Positions 1 through 5,597 of a DNA stretch of 6,474 nt are shown one piece after another (position 1 is the first letter of the stretch; every line of letters starts with the position of its first letter). Origin of the DNA: Bacteroidales bacterium (GTDB lineage: Bacteria; Bacteroidota; Bacteroidia; Bacteroidales; UBA3663). The DNA is taken from the NCBI GenBank assembly GCA_017632695.1, contig JAGBQS010000277.1:1-6474 (forward strand), written 5' to 3'. The notes under the pieces are model-generated. The model did not search any database, had not been told where the DNA came from, and saw only the letters and a program-made list of their open reading frames with translations. Both the position numbers and the translations under genes were made by a program.

Positions 1-131
1 ACCAGTTGTCGAACCTAATTATTAACCGGTTGGGTTATGACTTCGACATTCTCTTTGTAGTTCTTGCCGCACTTTACGCTGTTGCCTTCCTGATTACGAT
101 ATCCATCAAAAAACCGGCTCAGGAAATCTGA
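1..131 (+). CDS. C-terminal end of a membrane protein, probably an MFS-type transporter (partial)
   Basis: An open frame runs in from the left edge (first full codon at 3) to a TGA at 129-131, giving the last 42 residues of a protein. It holds one hydrophobic segment, roughly ILFVVLAALYAVAFLITIS, followed by a short basic and polar tail (KKPAQEI). This is how the last transmembrane helix and cytoplasmic tail of a major facilitator transporter usually look, but the fragment carries no diagnostic motif, so the family and substrate are inference. The gene converges on pflA: the last 13 bases of each coding region overlap, and the shared bases lie inside a terminator hairpin. Any 12-helix secondary transporter would fit equally well. 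It is too short to link to pyruvate or formate metabolism. Confidence 0.6.
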   Translation, partial: QLSNLIINRLGYDFDILFVVLAALYAVAFLITISIKKPAQEI

Positions 132-136
132 ACCGG
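108..136 (-). terminator. Intrinsic terminator of the pflBA operon, embedded in overlapping stop codons
   Basis: Read on the minus strand, CCGGTTCAG, a five-base loop ATTTC and CTGAGCCGG form a 9-bp stem (one G-U wobble) at 136-114, directly followed by six T residues (113-108). That is a canonical rho-independent terminator for pflA. Read on the + strand the wobble becomes a C-A mismatch and no T-run follows, so it is weaker for the convergent transporter gene. The pflA stop (119-121) and the transporter stop (129-131) lie on opposite arms and pair with each other. Confidence 0.8.
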
Positions 137-850
137 CAGTAAAGATGATAAATATTTTCGTGCCTGATTTATCGCTTCCTGCGATAAGTCGGGCATATTT
201 TCTAACGGATAGGGGATGCCCAACTCCTGATACTTGTATCGTCCCATCGTATGATACGGGAGCAGCTCGACACGCTCTATAACCGGCAGATAAGGCTGCA
301 GGTATTCGGCTAAGGACCGCAGATGCTGCTCATCGGCCGTACGCTCAGGAACTACCACGTGACGAATCCAGACCGGAATGCGTTTTTCGAAAAGCAGATT
401 CATCCAATTATGGTTATTGGTGCGCGACAAACCCGTATATGCAGGGTGAAGCGTATCATCGGTGGTCTTGATGTCGAGCAGAACCAGATCCGTATAATCC
501 AGCACCGAAACAGCCTGCGGCGTAAAGATGGCGCCGCTGGTATCAAGGGCTGTATGTAACCCCTCCTCCTTGCACAGACGGAAATACTCGCGGACAAAAG
601 AAGCCTGCAAGAGAGGTTCACCGCCGCTGACGGTGACTCCTCCCTTGCGGATAAAGTTTCTGTATCGGAGCGCTTCGCGGCAGAGTTCCTCGGGAGTCCA
701 CTCAAACTGCACAGGAGCCGACGGATCCCATGTGTCCGGGTTGTGACAGAACTGGCATCGCATCGGGCAACCTTGCATGAAGGCCACGAAACGGATACCC
801 GGACCGTCGACGGCTCCGAAACTCTCGATAGAATGGATTCTGCCGATCAT
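119..850 (-). CDS. pflA: Pyruvate formate-lyase activating enzyme (radical SAM)
   Basis: This 243-residue cytoplasmic radical SAM enzyme uses S-adenosylmethionine and a [4Fe-4S] cluster to make the 5'-deoxyadenosyl radical, which abstracts hydrogen from the catalytic glycine of PflB. The N-terminus (GRIHSIESFGAVDGPGIRF) is the signature of PFL activases. The cluster motif CxxxCxxC is C28, C32 and C35, followed by HNPDTW, as in E. coli PflA. The SAM-binding GGEP motif is at 76-79. E. coli PflA has 246 residues, so the gene is full length, and it lacks the extra ferredoxin-like cluster domain seen in activases of some other glycyl radical enzymes. It starts ten bases after the pflB stop on the same strand, so the two are almost certainly cotranscribed. 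No Shine-Dalgarno site precedes the ATG, as is usual in Bacteroidota. Its stop lies in the operon terminator. Confidence 0.96.
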   Translation of the reverse strand: MIGRIHSIESFGAVDGPGIRFVAFMQGCPMRCQFCHNPDTWDPSAPVQFEWTPEELCREALRYRNFIRKGGVTVSGGEPLLQASFVREYFRLCKEEGLHTALDTSGAIFTPQAVSVLDYTDLVLLDIKTTDDTLHPAYTGLSRTNNHNWMNLLFEKRIPVWIRHVVVPERTADEQHLRSLAEYLQPYLPVIERVELLPYHTMGRYKYQELGIPYPLENMPDLSQEAINQARKYLSSLLPVQIS

Positions 851-860
851 AACGATAATA

Positions 861-3095
861 TTACAGACTGTGGTTGATGGTGCGGCTCAATACATCGAGC
901 TGCTGCTCACGGGTCAGTTTCACAAAGTGTACGGCATATCCCGACACACGGATAGTCAGTTGCGGATACTTCTCAGGATGCTCCATAGCATCGACAAGCA
1001 GATCGCGGTCAAAGACATTCACGTTCAGATGATGTCCTCCATCGGGAGTAAAGTAGCCGTCCATGAGCTGCACAAGGTTGGTAACCTGTGTATCGGTTCC
1101 CTTGCCCAACGTCGAAGGTGAAATGGCGAAGGTGTACGAAATACCGTCATGACTATGCTGGAACGGCAACTTGGCAACCGAACTCAAGGCAGCCAGAGCA
1201 CCACGGGTATCACGGCCGTTCATCGGGTTTGCACCTGGAGCAAACGGAACACCTGCGGGACGACCGTCAGGAGTAGCACCCGTGTACTTGCCATACACCA
1301 CATTCGAAGTGATGGTGAGCAGACTCTGTGTAGGTACACTGTGACGATAGGTACCGTGCTGACGCATGAACTCCATGAACTTCTCGGTAATCATGCAGGC
1401 AATGTTATCGGTCTTGTCATCGTTGTTGCCGTAAGGCACATAACCGGTATTCTCGAAGCCTACAGCCAGACCCTGTTCGTTACGCAAAACCTTAACCTTT
1501 CCGAACTTGATGGCAGCCAGAGAGTCGGTAACGATGCTCAATCCGGCAATACCCGTAGCGCGGGTACGCTCTACATCGCCATCATGCAGCGACATCTGGA
1601 ATGCCTCATAGTCGTACTTGTCGTGCATATAATGAATAATGTGCAGAGCGTTCACATAGGTCTTGGCCAGCCAACGCATCATGCGCTCAAACTTATCCAT
1701 TACATCCTCGTACTCGAGGTATTCGGAAGAAATCGGCTCAAAAGCCGGAGCTACCTGCTCGCCTGTACGTTCGTCCTTACCGCCGTTGATGGCATACAGC
1801 AGACACTTAGCCAGGTTGGCACGGGCGCCGAAGAACTGCATCTGCTTGCCGATCTTCATATGCGAAACACAGCAGGCAATACCGTAATCGTCGCCATAAT
1901 CAGGACGCATCAGGTCGTCGTTCTCATACTGAATGGCCGAAGTCTTGATACTGATCTTGGCGCAGTAGCGCTTCCAGGCCTCAGGCAGACGCTCGCTCCA
2001 AAGTACGGTCAGGTTCGGTTCAGGAGCAGGGCCCAGATTCTCGAGCGTATGCAGCATACGGTAGCAGGTCTTGGTTACCAATGTACGGCCGTCGATACCC
2101 ATACCGCCCTCGGAGGCAGTAACCCAGATCGGATCGCCCGAGAAGAGGTCGTTGTATTCAGGAGTACGCAGGAAGCGGACGATACGCAGCTTGATAATCA
2201 TCTGGTCAATGAGTTCCTGAGCTTCGGCCTCGGTAAGGGTTCCGTTGCGCAAGTCGTTCTCGATGAAGATATCGAGGAAGGTTGAGATGCGGCCGATAGA
2301 CATAGCAGCACCATCCTGATCCTTAACGGCTCCCAGATAACCGAAGTAAACGAACTGAACGGCCTCACGGGCATTCTGTGCAGGCTTGGTTACATCGAAG
2401 CCATAGTTGGCACACATCTGCACAAACTGCTTCAAGGCAGCAATCTGCTCGCTGATTTCTTCGCGCTGCTGAATAATCTCGTCAGTCAGTTCCTGAACAT
2501 CCAGACGATCCATGAAGCGCTTCTTCTCCTCGATCAGGTTGTCAACACCATAAAGGGCAATACGGCGATAGTCGCCGATGATTCGGCCACGTCCGTAAGC
2601 ATCCGGCAGACCGGTAATGATGTGGCTGTGACGTGCAGCACGGATCTCGCGGGTATAGGCCGAGAATACACCTTCATTGTGGGTCTTGCGATAACGGGTA
2701 TAGATATCTTTGGTAGCAGGATCGAGCTTATAGCCATAGGACTCCAAAGCAGTCTCTACCATACGGATACCGCCCTTGGGGAAAATACCGCGCTTGAGCG
2801 GCTTATCGGTCTGCAGGCCGACAATCACTTCGTTCTCCTTGTCGATGTAGCCGGCACCATAGGTGGTGAGGGTCTGCGGCTGCTTGGTTTCAGCGTCGTA
2901 AACGCCCTTCTCGCGTTCCACTTTAAACATCTCGCTCAGCTGGTTCCAAAGTTTCAGCGTACGCTCAGTCGGACCCGCCAGGAAGCTCTCATCGCCTGTG
3001 TAAGGAGTATAGTTGTGCTGAATGAAGTCGCGCACGTTGATTTCACGTTTCCAGATGCGACCTTCAAAATGCTCTAATTGGTTTGTAAGTTTCAT
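861..3095 (-). CDS. pflB: Formate C-acetyltransferase (pyruvate formate-lyase)
   Basis: This glycyl radical enzyme converts pyruvate and CoA to acetyl-CoA and formate in the cytoplasm during anaerobic growth. The 744 residues compare with 760 in E. coli PflB. The adjacent catalytic cysteines are C408-C409 in GIACCVSHMKIGKQMQFFG; the Cys-Cys pair separates true PFL from glycerol/diol dehydratases and choline lyase, which have one. The glycyl radical site is G719 in RVSGYAVHFVKL, 25 residues before the C-terminus, the same distance as in E. coli. R425 in FGARANLAK and the arginines at 177-178 correspond by motif to E. coli pyruvate-binding arginines. The C-terminus (TREQQLDVLSRTINHSL) is also typical. 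The ATG at 3095-3093 fits the family N-terminus. It leads an operon with pflA and is transcribed away from an AraC-type regulator. The radical form is destroyed by oxygen, so the host is probably anaerobic or microaerophilic. Confidence 0.98.
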   Translation of the reverse strand: MKLTNQLEHFEGRIWKREINVRDFIQHNYTPYTGDESFLAGPTERTLKLWNQLSEMFKVEREKGVYDAETKQPQTLTTYGAGYIDKENEVIVGLQTDKPLKRGIFPKGGIRMVETALESYGYKLDPATKDIYTRYRKTHNEGVFSAYTREIRAARHSHIITGLPDAYGRGRIIGDYRRIALYGVDNLIEEKKRFMDRLDVQELTDEIIQQREEISEQIAALKQFVQMCANYGFDVTKPAQNAREAVQFVYFGYLGAVKDQDGAAMSIGRISTFLDIFIENDLRNGTLTEAEAQELIDQMIIKLRIVRFLRTPEYNDLFSGDPIWVTASEGGMGIDGRTLVTKTCYRMLHTLENLGPAPEPNLTVLWSERLPEAWKRYCAKISIKTSAIQYENDDLMRPDYGDDYGIACCVSHMKIGKQMQFFGARANLAKCLLYAINGGKDERTGEQVAPAFEPISSEYLEYEDVMDKFERMMRWLAKTYVNALHIIHYMHDKYDYEAFQMSLHDGDVERTRATGIAGLSIVTDSLAAIKFGKVKVLRNEQGLAVGFENTGYVPYGNNDDKTDNIACMITEKFMEFMRQHGTYRHSVPTQSLLTITSNVVYGKYTGATPDGRPAGVPFAPGANPMNGRDTRGALAALSSVAKLPFQHSHDGISYTFAISPSTLGKGTDTQVTNLVQLMDGYFTPDGGHHLNVNVFDRDLLVDAMEHPEKYPQLTIRVSGYAVHFVKLTREQQLDVLSRTINHSL

Positions 3096-3133
3096 AACAC
3101 AAATTTTAACAGATACCTTAAATTATTTTGCCG

Positions 3134-3164
3134 CGAATTTACTGCTTTTAAATAATTATTCATG
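3134..3164 (-). promoter_or_regulatory. Tentative pflB promoter
   Basis: On the minus strand, TAAATTCG (3141-3134) matches the Bacteroidota -7 element TAnnTTTG at all but one defined base. The tetramer CATG (3164-3161), 19 bases upstream, is a poor -33 element matching only the final TG of TTTG. Transcription would begin near 3127, giving a leader of about 30 nt. The weak -33 would suit an activator-dependent promoter, but this is inference. No better match was found between the divergent starts. Confidence 0.3.
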
Positions 3165-3176
3165 GGATAATATTGA

Positions 3177-3234
3177 AAAAAGATGGTAAATTTGGGAAGT
3201 ATTACTATAATTTTCTCAATTTTACCATCTTTTT
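3177..3234. promoter_or_regulatory. 14-bp perfect inverted repeat between pflB and the araC-type gene, candidate operator
   Basis: AAAAAGATGGTAAA (3177-3190) and its exact reverse complement TTTACCATCTTTTT (3221-3234) flank a 30-base spacer. Arm centres are 44 bp apart, about four helical turns, so both arms face the same side of DNA. The element lies between the tentative pflB promoter and the -33 box of the regulator gene (3236-3239). That position suits an operator serving both genes. Neither gene is transcribed toward it, so a terminator role is unlikely. Binding by the neighbouring regulator is inference. Confidence 0.5.
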
Positions 3235-3249
3235 CTTTGATTTTACTAT
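3202..3249 (+). repeat. Three direct TTACYAT repeats at 20-21 bp spacing, candidate AraC-type half-sites
   Basis: TTACTAT (3202-3208), TTACCAT (3222-3228) and TTACTAT (3243-3249) are in the same orientation, with starts 20 and 21 bp apart, two helical turns. The middle copy is part of the right arm of the inverted repeat, and the inverted copy ATGGTAA is at 3183-3189. The third copy falls between the -33 and -7 elements of the regulator promoter, and the second just upstream of its -33. Tandem direct half-sites about 21 bp apart are typical of AraC-family binding. The motif is short and AT-rich, so chance remains possible. Confidence 0.45.
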
Positions 3250-3266
3250 AATTATTCATAACTTTG
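3236..3266 (+). promoter_or_regulatory. Consensus Bacteroidota promoter of the AraC-family gene
   Basis: TTTG at 3236-3239 and TAACTTTG at 3259-3266 are separated by 19 bases, a full match to TTTG-N19-TAnnTTTG. Transcription would begin near 3273, giving a leader of about 80 nt before the ATG at 3353. The repeat TTACTAT (3243-3249) lies inside this promoter and the inverted repeat ends just upstream. Bound protein there would be expected to block the promoter, suggesting autorepression. Confidence 0.7.
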
Positions 3267-3352
3267 TGCCACAATTTTGGGTTGTATTCTGCGGTTGCAC
3301 AAGGTTTTTCCCTACAAAATGCAAGCAAGCGGCTCCAATTTAACAAAAAATA

Positions 3353-4252
3353 ATGAGAAAAGAAGATAACTTTGTCGTATATGACCTTTCGTCGAAGGCA
3401 AAACAGCCTGGCGAAGAACTTTTCAGACTCCGGCAGATGCCCGAGGTGTTTCACGAAGAGGGTTTCCGGTCGGTTCACCTGCACACACATTCGTTCTATA
3501 CGATTATCTGGTTCCAGAAGGGCGAAGGAAAACACTTTGTGGACTTCGACGAATATGAAGTACGCGAGAATTCGATTTTCTTCATTTCGCCCGACCAGCT
3601 TCACACCTTCGACTCCAACCACGAGCAGCACGGCTATGTGCTCGAATTCAGCCAGGAGTTTCTGCAGGACGAACATTCCAGCGAAAGTCTGTTCCTGAAG
3701 TACGATGTCTTCAATGCCTACGACACCCTTCCCTATCGTCTGATCGGAGCAGAAGGGGCACAGACCCTGCAACGCATCGTCGACGAGCTGAACCGCGAGG
3801 AACACCGTCACGAGAGTTTTGCACATCATGATTACCTGAGCATGCTTGTCCGGCTGTTTCTCATCACGGTACAGCGCAGCCACATTCACAACGAAGAATA
3901 CCGCCAGCTGAGTATAACCTCACCCCTGCACCGCCATTTTGTCCGCTTCCGTCAGCAGCTCGAAATGAACTACCAGCAGATTCACAGCGTGTCCGAATAT
4001 GCCCGCATGATAGGGATCTCCACCAAGACCCTTACTTCCTGCTGTCTGGAGTGTTCCGGACAGACACCCTTGCAACTCATCAATGCGCGTCTGACGCTCG
4101 AAGCCAAGCGGCTGCTGCGATTCACACATCTGAGCAGCAAAGAAGTGGGTTATCATCTGGGCTTCGAAGATCCCAGCTACTTTGTAAAAGTATTCAAGAA
4201 CAAGACAGGTTTGCTCCCGCTTGAATTCCGCGAGAAAGGTACGCTTTCCTGA
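3353..4252 (+). CDS. AraC-family transcriptional regulator with N-terminal cupin-like domain
   Basis: This is a 299-residue cytoplasmic DNA-binding protein. The N-terminal part (about 30-105) has the HxHxFY...G.G.HFVDF...V..N.IFFISP.Q.H pattern of an AraC-type cupin ligand-binding domain (AraC_binding class), with H43, H45 and H84 at typical positions. A helical linker follows. The C-terminal part (about 195-293) holds the two helix-turn-helix motifs: the first around SVSEYARMIGISTKTLTSC (212-230), the second in the strongly conserved AraC signature VGYHLGFEDPSYFVKVFK (265-282) ending GLLPLEF. Three cysteines (C230, C231, C234) lie just after the first recognition helix. The ATG at 3353 has an A-rich leader and is the first in-frame start after the promoter. 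The gene is divergent from pflB, with 257 bases between starts, so it may control pflBA and itself. Its ligand is unknown; an unrelated target, such as a sugar pathway elsewhere, is equally possible. Confidence 0.93.
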   Translation: MRKEDNFVVYDLSSKAKQPGEELFRLRQMPEVFHEEGFRSVHLHTHSFYTIIWFQKGEGKHFVDFDEYEVRENSIFFISPDQLHTFDSNHEQHGYVLEFSQEFLQDEHSSESLFLKYDVFNAYDTLPYRLIGAEGAQTLQRIVDELNREEHRHESFAHHDYLSMLVRLFLITVQRSHIHNEEYRQLSITSPLHRHFVRFRQQLEMNYQQIHSVSEYARMIGISTKTLTSCCLECSGQTPLQLINARLTLEAKRLLRFTHLSSKEVGYHLGFEDPSYFVKVFKNKTGLLPLEFREKGTLS

Positions 4253-4320
4253 AGATAAGAATATTAACTGTTTCCTGGGAAAGGGAAATAAATACTTTCA
4301 GCCCCATATAATTAAGCCAA

Positions 4321-4357
4321 AAGAAAAAAGGTCGCTATCCTCACGGACGGCGACCTT
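4321..4357 (-). terminator. Intrinsic terminator of the YD-repeat lipoprotein gene
   Basis: AAGGTCGC (4328-4335) and GCGACCTT (4350-4357) form a perfect 8-bp stem. Inside it TCC and GGA can add three pairs around a TCAC loop, after a 2x2 internal loop. On the minus strand the hairpin runs into a T-rich tract (TTTTTTCTTTT, which begins within the stem), the form of a rho-independent terminator, 40 bases after the lipoprotein stop codon. In the + direction it is followed by GAAACAATG rather than a T-run, so it is probably not the terminator of the AraC-type gene. Confidence 0.8.
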
Positions 4358-4396
4358 GAAACAATGATAATAAATATTTATGCTTTATTTTAAATA

Positions 4397-5473
4397 TCAA
4401 TCTTCATCAGCGCTGGTCTGCTGCTTGTCTTCCGTATCGATGACAGGCTTAACAACCAGAGCAGGAGCTGCAGGAGCCACATTCGGCTTATCGGCAGGAG
4501 CACCGGGAGTGATAACCTCATTGTAGAACTTCATGCCCTTGTTGGTGCTGCGGATATTCTGCTTCTGAACCAGCTGACCTGCCTCATCGTAAGTAAAGGT
4601 TGTGTTGTTAACCTCATACCACGAATTGGTTCCGCTGTTCCACTTCTGTTCGTAAGCCAAAGTAACCTGACCGGCTTCGTTGTACTCGTAGGTAAAGAGA
4701 CGGCTGTTGATATCGTCACGCTTCTTGTTGTTCTTGTGACGGATAACGGTAGCCTTGACGATCTGTCCGGCAGCATTGTACTCATAGTGAGTCTTCGAGT
4801 CATGTTTGAGCTTCTGCTGCTTCAGGTCGTAGCGGTAAAAATCCAGCTGCTTAACCTGATTGCTTCCATCCTCATAAGCCCAAGAGTAAGAGCACGACTG
4901 CTTGCGGTCCTTGCCGAAACCGGTAAAGTCCTGACGACCGGTCAAGCGGCCTGAAGCGTCGTACGAATAGGTCCACTCGTAAACGGTTTCCCAACCCTTA
5001 GGGGCCGACTTCTCTTCCTTCACACTGGTAACGTCGCCGTTAGCATCGTAAGTATACACAAAACGCTGAGCCGGAGCAATACGCTTCAGACCCTCGCTGT
5101 ATTCTTCGATGACCTCCTCGGTAAGATTGCCTTTCTCGTTGTAGGTAAACACATCGTGACCTTCAACCGTTCCTGCAGCGTTCTGCACATTGCTGTAAGC
5201 AGGCTTGCCGTTCTGGTAAATTACATGTTCGGCGAGGTACATCTCATTGCTGGCCTTATCTACCGAGAACTTGTCAACCGAAACAATCTGTCCGTTGGCA
5301 CCGTAGTTAGTCACCTCCTTGCCGGTAGGTTCGCCGTTGGTATCGAAATTGTTTACATCCGAATAAACGGTAGGCTCTTCCACAGGAGCGGCCGACTTAT
5401 TATCACCGCCGCCGCAACTGGTTGCTGCAACGAGTGTTGCGCACAAGGCGCTGAAAGCAAAAAATCTGTTCAT
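4397..5473 (-). CDS. Putative outer-envelope lipoprotein made of YD-like repeats
   Basis: This 358-residue protein starts with a lipoprotein signal: MNR, a hydrophobic stretch, then the lipobox VAATSC with C20 as the lipidated residue, followed by GGGDN. The body holds about eight or nine degenerate units of the form Y-[TES]-Y-[DN]-x-x-G-[QRD]-[LVI]-hydrophobic, with clear copies near 109, 140, 169, 230, 262 and 293. Spacing is about 29-32 residues, with a degenerate copy near 198 and two weaker ones near 42 and 56. This resembles the YD repeats of RHS/teneurin proteins, which form beta-sheet shells or spirals, but there is no RHS core motif and no toxin domain. The C-terminus is Pro/Ala-rich and acidic (ending SADED). 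An in-frame upstream ATG at 5590 would add 39 residues, but those lack signal-peptide character and their codons contain the promoter, so I use 5473. The function is unknown; surface binding or a structural role is a guess. Confidence 0.85.
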   Translation of the reverse strand: MNRFFAFSALCATLVAATSCGGGDNKSAAPVEEPTVYSDVNNFDTNGEPTGKEVTNYGANGQIVSVDKFSVDKASNEMYLAEHVIYQNGKPAYSNVQNAAGTVEGHDVFTYNEKGNLTEEVIEEYSEGLKRIAPAQRFVYTYDANGDVTSVKEEKSAPKGWETVYEWTYSYDASGRLTGRQDFTGFGKDRKQSCSYSWAYEDGSNQVKQLDFYRYDLKQQKLKHDSKTHYEYNAAGQIVKATVIRHKNNKKRDDINSRLFTYEYNEAGQVTLAYEQKWNSGTNSWYEVNNTTFTYDEAGQLVQKQNIRSTNKGMKFYNEVITPGAPADKPNVAPAAPALVVKPVIDTEDKQQTSADED

Positions 5474-5509
5474 GATGAATATGGATTTAGGATTATCAAA
5501 TAAACGCGG

Positions 5510-5541
5510 CAAAGATAGTATTTTTTGCCAAATGATGCAAA
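5510..5541 (-). promoter_or_regulatory. Consensus Bacteroidota promoter of the YD-repeat lipoprotein gene
   Basis: On the minus strand TTTG (5541-5538), 20 bases, then TATCTTTG (5517-5510) is a full match to the Bacteroidota consensus. Transcription would begin near 5503, leaving a leader of about 30 nt before the ATG at 5473. The promoter lies inside the longer possible reading frame, which supports the downstream start. It also shows that the gene can be transcribed separately from the one upstream. Confidence 0.75.
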
Positions 5542-5597
5542 TTTTAATCCGATTATGTGATGATTCGGGCCGATATTTGGCACATATCACTCAATAA

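Noticed and set aside
400..705. Other open frames over pflA (400-705 minus; 323-559 and 528-746 plus)
   Set aside because: They overlap the well-supported pflA frame and encode low-information, arginine- and serine-rich or random-looking peptides; they are shadows.
1149..2285. A 378-codon + strand open frame antisense to pflB
   Set aside because: It lies wholly inside pflB, whose active-site and radical motifs prove the minus frame. The translation has no recognisable domain and there is no promoter or leader; it is a codon-bias shadow.
3092..3889. A 265-codon minus-strand open frame covering the intergenic region and the first half of the AraC-type gene
   Set aside because: The frame conflicts with the well-supported AraC-type gene, its promoter and the divergent control region, and resembles no known family.
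4270..4290. Short hairpin TTTCC/GGAAA after the AraC-type gene as its terminator
   Set aside because: The stem is only five AT-rich-ended pairs and no T-run follows; no convincing + strand terminator was found between 4253 and 4396.
5474..5590. N-terminal extension of the lipoprotein to the in-frame ATG at 5590
   Set aside because: The 39 extra residues would bury the lipoprotein signal, and their codons contain the consensus promoter, so the transcript starts downstream of that ATG.
5542..5597. Terminator between the exported YhcH-like gene and the lipoprotein promoter
   Set aside because: Only short, distant complementary segments (GTGAT/ATCAC) are present, with no compact stem followed by a T-run on the minus strand. 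Readthrough into the lipoprotein gene is possible.
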